A DNA stretch of 64,000 nucleotides, taken from positions 124,001-188,000 of the forward strand of contig WOFQ01000015.1 of the NCBI GenBank assembly GCA_012184525.1, given 5' to 3'. The position numbers were made by a program, and so were the translations under genes. The notes under the pieces were generated by a model. That model did no database searches. It was given only the letters and a program-made list of their open reading frames with translations, and was not told the origin of the DNA. This document shows positions 56,606 through 64,000 of the stretch, in pieces. Positions within the stretch are counted from its first letter, which is position 1. Every line of letters starts with the position of its first letter. This DNA is from Xenoacremonium recifei. Taxonomy: Eukaryota > Ascomycota > Sordariomycetes > Hypocreales > Nectriaceae.

Positions 56606-58494
56606 ATGCTCAAGTCCTTCGTCACCGTCGCCGCGGGCCTCATCGGCGGCGCCCATGCCTTCTGGCGCATGGAGTGCCCTGGCCGCGTTGGCCTTGCCCG
56701 GCTGGATCCCATTATGAGCCCTGGTGAGGTCTCTGAGCATGCGCATTCGATCCACGGCTCCTCTGGTAAGACACCCTCTGTGATGATTGCCGCATTGGCC
56801 GAGTTGGGACGTCTTCGATGCGCGAAAATGAGCGCCATTGCCTCTGCATCTGCGCCGCATGCGCAAGACAATGCAAGCTACAGCGATCTCATTCTTTAAC
56901 GCAGCATTTACGAGCCCACTCGGCCGACAACCGTATAGACTTGGGCTAACTTTGCTTAGGATTCTCCGAGACTTCTGACACCCCCGAACTCCTCGCCGGT
57001 AACTGCACCTCCTGCCGAGTCACCCAGGACAAGTCAGGCTATTGGCATCCTTCGCTGTACTTCCAGGACGCCAGCACTGGCGAATTCGAGCTCGTTGAAC
57101 AGGTGGGCGGTATGCTTGCGTAAGTGCTGTCATCTATAAACGTCGATCTGATCGGATTATCACTAACGGATCAATAGATACTACCTCCTGTATGGCGACA
57201 ACATCACCGCTTTCCCGACTGGCTTCAGAATGATTTCCGGCAACACGACTCGGCGGACTTACACTGCAGGAGACCCAAGCGAGCCGGACCCTCCAAAGTC
57301 TGACTGGGCTGAGCTTGGACAGACTAGCCAAGATATCTTGGCTCAGCGTGCCCTTGGTTTCAACTGCCTCAACTACGATATCGCCCCTGAAGGTACACTT
57401 TACAGACATTATCTGCCTGACAAGTCCTATCTCGACGCCAACTGCATTGATGGCATCCGATTCGAACTCATGTTCCCGTCGTGCTGGAAGGGAGGTGATG
57501 CTATCGACAGCGCGAACCACAAGGATCACGTCGCATTCCCCAATCTCGTCATGACTGGAGACTGCCCGGACGACTACCCCTATCGCCTCCCAAGCATGCT
57601 GTTCGAGGTCATTTGGAACACTTACGAGTTTGTCAACCGAGATGGTCGCTTCGTCATTGCCAACGGCGACACTACCGGTAAGTCTTGGATCTGAATTAGC
57701 GTGTCATTCTTGGGTCTAACATTCGCATAGGCTACGGCTACCACGGAGATTTCATCATGGGATGGGATGAAGACTTCCTTCAGCAAGCTGTCGATACATG
57801 CACCAACCCTTCGGGCCTGATCGAAGATTGCCCACTTTTCAACGTGGTGGATGAAGAGGTTGCTACTTCTTGCACATTGGAGTCTCTTCCCGCCGCCCTG
57901 GTGCACGAGAATGTCACAGGACCGATTCCGCAGCTGCCCGGTGATGTCCAGATTACTTATGGGGACGGATCGACCGGTAGCAGTGGGAGCGGATCGGTGT
58001 CCTCTGACACTGGTTCCAAGCCAACGCTCACTTATGTGGCTGGCGACCAGCCTTCGAACCCAGCTTCACCACTCCCCGGCCAGGTCTTCAAGGAGAGCTC
58101 TGCTTATGAGGCAGCGACTCCTACAACGACGGCCGCCGCCGCTCCTGCAGTGGTTTCTACATCTACTTCTTCTACTCCCACTTCTAGCACCGCCGAGATG
58201 GCAGCTGCTGGCATTTTCGTCGAGACTTCTGTTGCAGGTCCCACGACGACGCCAGCACCGGCCTTGGTCTCCTTGCCGACCAGCGATGCCTCGAGCTTCT
58301 ACAGCACCGAGTACATCACGAACGGCAACCTCGTCAGCAAAATCCTCTGGGAGGAGGAGTATGTCTACGTTACCGAGCTGGTGGACTCTACCACCACCAT
58401 CACGGTGACGTCGGGCGCTGCAACTCCGACGCCTGGTGCGCGACGAAGACGCCGAGGCGTGCATCTACACGGACATGGTCACCACCATATCTAA
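56606..58494 (+). CDS. Secreted DUF1996-domain protein
   Basis: 527 residues from exons 56606-56765, 56960-57119, 57178-57677 and 57731-58494. A signal peptide (MLKSFVTVAAGLIGGAHA) precedes the DUF1996 domain (about 19-330). Conserved blocks: FWRMECPGRVGLARLDPIMS, EHAHSIHGSSGF across intron 1, NCTSCRVTQDKSGYWHPSLYF, CIDGIRFELMFPSCWKGG, DHVAFP, CPDDYPYRLPSMLFEVIW, and NGDTTGYGYHGDFIMGWD across intron 3. A Ser/Thr/Pro-rich, probably O-glycosylated region follows, then a basic, His-rich end (ARRRRRGVHLHGHGHHHI). The domain's biochemical role is unknown; members are extracellular or wall proteins. Intron 2 has a perfect CACTAAC branch. Confidence 0.92.
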
Positions 58495-59502
58495 CACAGT
58501 AAAAGAACAGAAAGAAAAAAAAGATTCGAGGAAAACGCTAGTTAACGAGCGGATTTTTGCAATTTGGGTTTGTTTTCAAGTCTGGACAGGCTCCAGATTT
58601 TCTTTTTCGATGGCATTGTTGAAGGGCATTTGGCTGCGGCCTCATTTCTCTCTTTTCTATGCATGTTTTGATAATGGTGGAGGGTCTATGATATCCGACG
58701 GTTGCCTTCGTCACACATATGGACTTGGGACAGCTATTCAGTCACAGATAGTGAATGATGAATGATGAAACACATAAATGCATGCTCCAGTGATCACGTG
58801 TTTGTAGGGGCAAGGTTGCAGTAGATTCTTCGAGGGAGGCCAAGGGAGAGAGGGGAGCCCGTCAGCCATGTATGTCATTGCCATTGTCATCTCGGCACGA
58901 CCCTCAACCACAGCACACCGGGTTTCCTCCGCAACCTTGCCATGTTTGGCGCATCATTACCCGCGCAAGAGGCCACGCGGATGACATGTCTTTTGTGACC
59001 ACTCGCTCGTCTATTTTCTGTAGCTTGTCGTCTCCGCCCGACGACCCGGCCGTCTCAAGGGGGGCTCATGTCGCGCGAGCGGCCTCGAGCGCTGGAATGG
59101 GTCACGCCTGGCAACGCATTCCTCGCGATATTGCGGTGAGACTGGTGGGAAATTTCGGCCTCACGATGCCCCCGCGGCGCTGCAGTTGTTGATTCCTGCA
59201 GAGCAAACAAAGTGGGCGGTTGTCCTGGAGCGATGGGTTAGGCGCTTGTTCTCCTCTCTCGCTCATTCTCAGACTCGCTTTTCGAGTCAGCCTCTCGTTT
59301 TTGTGTGCTTCTTTTTTGATCTTTGGCTGTAGGTAGCTGTACGCTCGCTGATATCTTGGAACCGAATCGTGGAAGGGATTGTATGTGTTGATCGATTGAG
59401 TGAAGGTTGGATTGCCGGAGGATCTTGTTGGAACGATCGAACCGAATCGACACGACATAACAACAACAACAACAACGAAGGAGACGAGACGAAGTTGGAA
59501 TC
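58495..59502. other. Intergenic region
   Basis: 1.0 kb between two rightward genes. It ends in an (AAC)n leader run at 59,461-59,477. No gene is supported. Confidence 0.5.
59461..59477 (+). repeat. (AAC)n microsatellite in the 5' leader
   Basis: Five to six AAC units about 25 nt upstream of the ATG at 59503. Confidence 0.85.
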
Positions 59503-62034
59503 ATGGGCAATGGAAACGTGTTGTTGCGGCGCACCGCTGGCGCTATTGGGTTGGGATGGCTTCTGGTGCTTGCGATAGGAGGCGCTGTGGTGGTCTTTAC
59601 AGCTGTCGGGTTCCTCCTCTCATGGAAGATTAACTCACGCCGCAAAGCCGAAGCACACTCACGAGCCATGGCCGACACGGCGGCATACGAGATCACGACA
59701 GACGGCACCGACGACCATCCACGGCCTGGCTTCCTCACCCGCCGCCTCACCAAGCGCAAGTTCATGATCAGCGCGGAATCCATGAGCAGCCGCCTCTCGC
59801 TCTCGCTGCCGCCTGTGCTGCCACCTCTACCTACATATCACAGCTTCGGCTTCTTCGGCAGCAGCACGCCTACGCGAAGTCGATCGCGCAGCTGGGTCGA
59901 GGAGGACAAGTTTCACGGGCCTAAAGTGAGCCGCAGCGCACGCGATAGCTGGTTCAGCCGTGATGCATGGTTCGGCCGCGGGCCAACTCTGCCGAGCGTC
60001 GAGCTGGAGGCGAGCAGCAGCATAGATGCCGCGGAGAAGGGACGGCTGCCAGTATCGGAATCCATGGCAGACATTGACCAGCAGATCGTGGTGCCCAAGC
60101 GGAGGAGCCAGGTTGGGCCTATAGTGCCGGCAGCAATCCCTACGTTGCAGCAGAGCAAGACGGCGCCTTCGCTGAATCGCGATGAGCAGTCAAGGGGAAG
60201 AGTGAGAGTCACGGGGTCGACGCATGTGAGGCCCAGCGTGACGGACTCGGATTTGCATGATATTCTGCGGTCGACGGAGCAGCGGCTGCGCGAGGGTAAG
60301 AGTCAGTCGCCGACCAAGACGCCGCGGTCCTCGCCTTTGAAGATGTCACCCGTGAAGACGCCTCACAGCCACCGCTCGGTGTCGTCCATGGGCACCGTCG
60401 GAATCAACCACATGACTCCAAGCCCTAGCAAGCGAAACACCGTTCATGGCGCGACACCTCAGAGCCAGAGCCACGGTCACAGCCGAAACGCCAGCATCAG
60501 CTCTATCGACAGCGCAGCCAACAGCCTCATCGCCGAGGCGACGCAGGAACTGGTGCTGCCAGGCGGGTTGTCGAGTCCAAGCCGGTTGCGTGGCCGCGAG
60601 TGGCAGCAGGGAGAGAACCAACTGCCCGAGCAGAACAGGCCGCGGAGCAAGAGTATCGAGAGCGACGCTTCAAGCTCGCTGTCAACGCTGTATAGTGTTG
60701 GGGATGCAGAGGACAAGAAGGAGCCGGCGTCGATTGCGACACAGATGGATCCGTTCGTTGACGACAGGACGACGACAAACTGGAATGATCAGCACCTGTT
60801 TGCGCCAGGATCGCAGCGCGGACACAACAAGAGCCTGAGCGCAGTGACGCTGCCGCGAACACTCAACCCACCAACAGCACTGTCGCCGTTCCGTCGCACG
60901 TCGGTCAGCACACAAGCTGTTGGTGGTGCGCCGCTGCCCATTGTCCTCCAGCCGCCCTCAGAGCAGAGGTTCGGCGACGAGGTGAACCCCAAGAGCTACC
61001 GTGTCGAGAATATCCCGCTGGCGTTCCCTGTTAGCTCTTCGGAGACTAGCATGGTGACCCCGACGGTGACGAGCGTGAGTGACATGAGCGAAGACGAGGA
61101 GACGCATATCAGGGATACTCCTAAGGCGGAATGGATTCCTCCGCGTGATGAGGATAGGATACTCGTGGAGAATCCGATGAGTCCGTCTTCGATGGCGACC
61201 TCGCAGTTCGACGAGCAGGACATGATCTCGCTGCTGCTCTCAAGCAGTCCTCGACGAGCACTGCCCGAACCGCCGGTGACTATCCGCCCCGTGGACGAGT
61301 CTATCATTCCCACGCCCCTATCCCCTCGCCCGCGCCGTCCCATCACCGAGCAACTCCGCAACATCTCCAACTCCAGCTCTGTTTACACCGTTGAGCCCGC
61401 CGAAGACCCCAGCACCGTCCTCACTGGCTCACCCTCAAAGAAGACTATCCGCACAACTCTGCGCGAGCCACCGCCTCAAGGCTCAGTGGGCAGCGCCATT
61501 GCTGAGTTGCGGCGCATGAACAGCATGATCAGCAGCTACAGCGTGGCATCCATCGCGTCCACCATCCAGGAGACCGACTCGCCATCATTGCCCGCCTTAC
61601 GCGGCGGCGGCTTCGCAGGCTCCAACTCCAAGCACGGCAGCATCGGGCGCCAGAACTACCTCAACCTCGGCCTCACGCCCCCAAAGAAGAACCCCGCGCG
61701 TCTAAGCCGCGCCCTAAGCCGCAACAATAACGTTGGACTCGGCATCGCGATCCGCGAAGACGAGGAGGGAAAGGAGAACGCGGGCTCGGAGGTGAAGCAG
61801 CCCCGACCAGACTCGGCGCAGGGGCTGCGCGAAGGGCGCAAAAGCAGTGGCAACCAGGGAAGAGATTCGGCTATGGGGACGAGGACCAAGTTGAGGCCGG
61901 TGAGCGAGCTGGTGGCGGAGTTTAATCGCGATTCGAATCGGCAGAGCGTGGAGAGCCTTGGGCTATATGACAAGGACGGGTTTCTGAAGAGTTCGCCGGA
62001 CAGGGACCCCCAGCGACGGAGTTTGAGGATGTGA
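59503..62034 (+). CDS. Large serine-rich single-pass membrane protein
   Basis: 843 residues, single exon, not recognised. One hydrophobic segment at about 16-41 (GWLLVLAIGGAVVVFTAVGFLL) is followed by a basic stop-transfer (KINSRRKAE). The remaining 800 residues are Ser/Pro/Arg-rich and look disordered, without a folded domain. Basic and SP/TP-rich clusters occur (e.g. SQSPTKTPRSSPLKMSPVKT), suggesting a phosphorylated cytosolic tail. Short order-prone motifs include RPRRPITEQLRNISNSSSVY and AIAELRRMNSMISSYSVASI. The latter looks like a conserved helix. Topology with a short extracellular N-terminus is inferred. Confidence 0.78.
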   Translation: MGNGNVLLRRTAGAIGLGWLLVLAIGGAVVVFTAVGFLLSWKINSRRKAEAHSRAMADTAAYEITTDGTDDHPRPGFLTRRLTKRKFMISAESMSSRLSLSLPPVLPPLPTYHSFGFFGSSTPTRSRSRSWVEEDKFHGPKVSRSARDSWFSRDAWFGRGPTLPSVELEASSSIDAAEKGRLPVSESMADIDQQIVVPKRRSQVGPIVPAAIPTLQQSKTAPSLNRDEQSRGRVRVTGSTHVRPSVTDSDLHDILRSTEQRLREGKSQSPTKTPRSSPLKMSPVKTPHSHRSVSSMGTVGINHMTPSPSKRNTVHGATPQSQSHGHSRNASISSIDSAANSLIAEATQELVLPGGLSSPSRLRGREWQQGENQLPEQNRPRSKSIESDASSSLSTLYSVGDAEDKKEPASIATQMDPFVDDRTTTNWNDQHLFAPGSQRGHNKSLSAVTLPRTLNPPTALSPFRRTSVSTQAVGGAPLPIVLQPPSEQRFGDEVNPKSYRVENIPLAFPVSSSETSMVTPTVTSVSDMSEDEETHIRDTPKAEWIPPRDEDRILVENPMSPSSMATSQFDEQDMISLLLSSSPRRALPEPPVTIRPVDESIIPTPLSPRPRRPITEQLRNISNSSSVYTVEPAEDPSTVLTGSPSKKTIRTTLREPPPQGSVGSAIAELRRMNSMISSYSVASIASTIQETDSPSLPALRGGGFAGSNSKHGSIGRQNYLNLGLTPPKKNPARLSRALSRNNNVGLGIAIREDEEGKENAGSEVKQPRPDSAQGLREGRKSSGNQGRDSAMGTRTKLRPVSELVAEFNRDSNRQSVESLGLYDKDGFLKSSPDRDPQRRSLRM

Positions 62035-62379
62035 TGGCGATGAGCGATCGCATCTATCCGTATTCATATTTCTCCCCCTTCCTCTTGTTTGTTTCCTTTG
62101 TCGACATACCACATACCAACCCGTTTCTTTTTGTGTTATAGGGCAGACTTCTTCTTCACTGTATGTTTGACATGGCATGAGCTTCGATAAGGGCCCTTTG
62201 GGCTGGGGCTCGATGGATATACCCCTTAGAAGTAATCTCTAATTGAATAGTCTTTTAAACCTCGTCGTTTCGCCGACCTGACCATGCATTAGCCGTAGCA
62301 TATTTTTCCACAATCACTATACCCAGACGCCTTGGTTCCCCAAACCTTTCTTAGATCCATACACTTCAGCTATACACCT
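62035..62379. other. Convergent 3' flank
   Basis: 345 nt between the stops of the serine-rich gene (+) and the Lot5-like gene (-). Nothing else is seen. Confidence 0.5.
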
Positions 62380-63303
62380 TTAATCCACACGCGGTCGCTT
62401 ATTCTCGGTGTCATCGGCGGAGCCGTGGCCATTGACCGCGCCTTCAACCTCGTCTCGAGCACGAACTCGACCTGCGCCCTCGCCCAGTTCCTCCTCTGCA
62501 TCGTCACCTCGTCCCAGCCAGTTTCCATCCTCGTCAAAGAATTCGTGTACATTTTCCGCTGTGATCCAGCCACCGCTTCCAGCCATTGGTGGCGGCAGTC
62601 CAGAGTCAGACGGACCTCGCATGACCCCAGGAAAGCCTTCAAGCGCCTCGTATTCGGCACTTCCCTCGATAATAATACCATCAAACTCTTCTTCTTCATC
62701 GCCTTCGTCGTTCGGGTCTGGGTGCAGGTCCGAGCAGCGAGACATGGCGTCGTAGAGCTGTGAGGCTGCGCTGGGCGTGGCGTCTGTTGCCGGGGGGACG
62801 ATAGTCAATTCGATCGTGTTGAAGTCGTCGTCATCCGCACCGCCTTCAGCAAACTCGAGCTGCATCCATACAGCCTGGGTAACGCTGCCTTCAGAGCTGA
62901 CCTGCTTCACCGCATGTATCGATATCGAAGGGTAAGGGATCGAGACGCCGGCTTCGCTCTGGGTTCCAAAGATGGTGAAGTTGCTAGGTGTTGTTAGCGA
63001 CTGACGGAATATAGTGGACGATAGCGTCGCAACATACTCAGAGCCAACAAAAACGTCGACTATCTGCTCAACAGTGTCACTGCCCGCGCCATTGCCCTCG
63101 TGCGCTTCGCTGCTGGACGCGTCTGCAGGAAAGACGGCCAAGTTGCTGGCTTGCGACTTCGGGACCCAGGCCTTCGCGCCCTTGACGTGGTAGTGGAGAA
63201 CGGGCTTGCCGTCAACAAATGATGCCGGAGTCTGAGATGTATACTCTTCTAGAGGCGTATAGTCAGCCACAACGGGCGACGACCGGATCGTGGTTGGAAG
63301 CAT
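62380..63303 (-). CDS. pICln/Lot5-like protein
   Basis: 289 residues from exons 63303-63038 and 62983-62380. The 54-nt intron (GTATGT, CTAAC branch, CTAG) is a multiple of three with no stop, so the genomic frame reads through it. Removing it restores DVFVGSDNFTIFG, the PH-like strand typical of pICln. Other landmarks: YTSQTPASFVDGKPVLHYH, IPYPSISIHAVK, then VWMQLEFAEGGADDDDFNTI, then acidic runs (DEGDEEEEFDG) and WITAENVHEFFDEDGNWLGR. pICln works in spliceosomal Sm assembly in animals and fission yeast; Lot5 is its yeast relative. The acidic C-terminal half ends in a short basic patch (NKRPRVD). Confidence 0.86.
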   Translation of the reverse strand: MLPTTIRSSPVVADYTPLEEYTSQTPASFVDGKPVLHYHVKGAKAWVPKSQASNLAVFPADASSSEAHEGNGAGSDTVEQIVDVFVGSEYVATLSSTIFRQSLTTPSNFTIFGTQSEAGVSIPYPSISIHAVKQVSSEGSVTQAVWMQLEFAEGGADDDDFNTIELTIVPPATDATPSAASQLYDAMSRCSDLHPDPNDEGDEEEEFDGIIIEGSAEYEALEGFPGVMRGPSDSGLPPPMAGSGGWITAENVHEFFDEDGNWLGRGDDAEEELGEGAGRVRARDEVEGAVNGHGSADDTENKRPRVD

Positions 63304-63793
63304 GGTTGGTTTCGTTGCGATGTTGACGGACGAAGATCTCGATGTGGGGGAGCAGCTTTCGAATTCCCACGTGGGGCAGACAGCTTTAGCTCCTTATCGA
63401 TAAGCACACGCGCTAGCTTCCTTAGGTATCGCTGGCAGGTCTCTAGGTTGGCGCATTGTAACTTCAATCTCTCATCATCATCCAGGCCTTTCTCTCATAC
63501 TTTGTCTTAGTGCCCATAACGAAATTTACTTTGTTCTCAGGATTTCGAGGACCTTGAGAGGAATACGCGACTTGCACACACCTAACGTGACGCCTTCCTT
63601 AACCTCTGATCACTTTATAAAGCTGACGCAGGCACCATGCATGACAACCGTGCGTATTATCTTGCATCACGATTGAAGGCCGTATCCTGACTCTCTCATA
63701 GGCTCTCATCCGCTCTTGGAGCAAGTTCCATTAACAGTATCACCATTTGTCTCACTCCCAACAGCCACTACACTCTCATACAACTACAAAACC
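63304..63793. other. Divergent promoter region
   Basis: 490 nt between the Lot5-like gene (-) and the gene starting at 63,794 (+). No gene is seen apart from the TATA candidate. Confidence 0.5.
63616..63622 (+). promoter_or_regulatory. Possible TATA element
   Basis: TATAAAG about 175 nt upstream of the ATG at 63794. Confidence 0.4.
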
Positions 63794-64000
63794 ATGCCGT
63801 CAACGCTGCCTCCATCGGCGCTGGGCATATCCGCGGCATCAGACAACCCCTCAGAGCAGCAAAAGCCAAAATACATTGTCTCCGGTTCTGGCCATGCCGC
63901 ACATCCCGAAGACATCATCAATTCCTGTCGCCAATTGCAAGCACATCTTGCCAAGATGCAGGAGGATGCAGACCGCGAATTGAGGCAATTCGAAGAGCGC
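63794..64000 (+). CDS. Partial gene, N-terminus with coiled-coil start
   Basis: Open from ATG 63794 (ACCATGCC) to the window edge, 69 codons, no stop. The first 40 residues are polar with Ser/Pro/Gln. From HPEDIINSCRQLQAHLAKMQ on, Leu, Met and charged residues have heptad-like spacing, suggesting a coiled coil. No family is recognised from this fragment. Confidence 0.6.
   Translation, partial: MPSTLPPSALGISAASDNPSEQQKPKYIVSGSGHAAHPEDIINSCRQLQAHLAKMQEDADRELRQFEER

Overview
The window is nuclear DNA of a filamentous ascomycete (Pezizomycotina). Most genes are split by short introns (about 45-95 nt) with GT..AG ends and CTAAC-type branch points 8-20 nt before the acceptor. Families typical of moulds are present: a HET-domain protein, a DUF1996 secreted protein, mitochondrial transhydrogenase and homoaconitase. 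No bacterial, viral or CRISPR feature was seen. I cannot name a genus or class from the sequence.

Layout. 0.4-4.1 kb: mitochondrial NAD(P) transhydrogenase (-). 5.7-6.5 kb: proline-rich, cysteine-rich secreted protein (-), divergent from hydroxymethylbilane synthase (7.6-8.6 kb, +), which converges on glycine cleavage H protein (9.0-9.6 kb, -). A 1.7-kb divergent promoter leads to the Tem1/Spg1 GTPase (11.3-12.3 kb, +). 13-24.6 kb is gene-poor accessory sequence: three small membrane proteins, a HAD hydrolase, a 170-bp MITE-like hairpin and a protein-kinase-like gene broken by an 8-bp tandem duplication. 24.6-27.5 kb: nine-exon homoaconitase (-). 28.3-29.9 kb: PLAC8-like protein with a histidine repeat tail. 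32.3-35.3 kb: a KEN-box protein followed by thymidylate kinase. 35.7 kb: intron-containing tRNA-Tyr. 36.4-43.9 kb (+): PAP2 phosphatase, a 1333-residue lysine-rich protein with a signal peptide, and formyl-tetrahydrofolate deformylase. 44.2-50.4 kb (-): SET methyltransferase, UV damage endonuclease, membrane RING-H2 protein. 52.0-53.3 kb: HET protein. 56.6-62.0 kb (+): DUF1996 protein and a serine-rich membrane protein. 62.4-63.3 kb (-): pICln/Lot5-like protein. A coiled-coil gene starts at 63,794 and runs off the end.

How they relate. The genes look like an ordinary chromosomal mix, not a pathway cluster. Several feed one-carbon, nucleotide and mitochondrial metabolism: transhydrogenase (NADPH), H protein (glycine to methylene-THF), formyl-THF deformylase, dTMP kinase, haem synthesis and lysine synthesis. 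I see no secondary-metabolite cluster and no complete new system. The points most worth a second look are the frameshifted kinase-like gene, the MITE whose two arms differ only by a 7-bp GTAC/TCC/GTAC insertion also found elsewhere in the window, the His-repeat PLAC8 protein, the giant lysine-rich secreted protein, and the two possible starts of the UV endonuclease.

Exon borders were placed by reading frame, splice signals and recalled family conservation. They are predictions, without transcript support.
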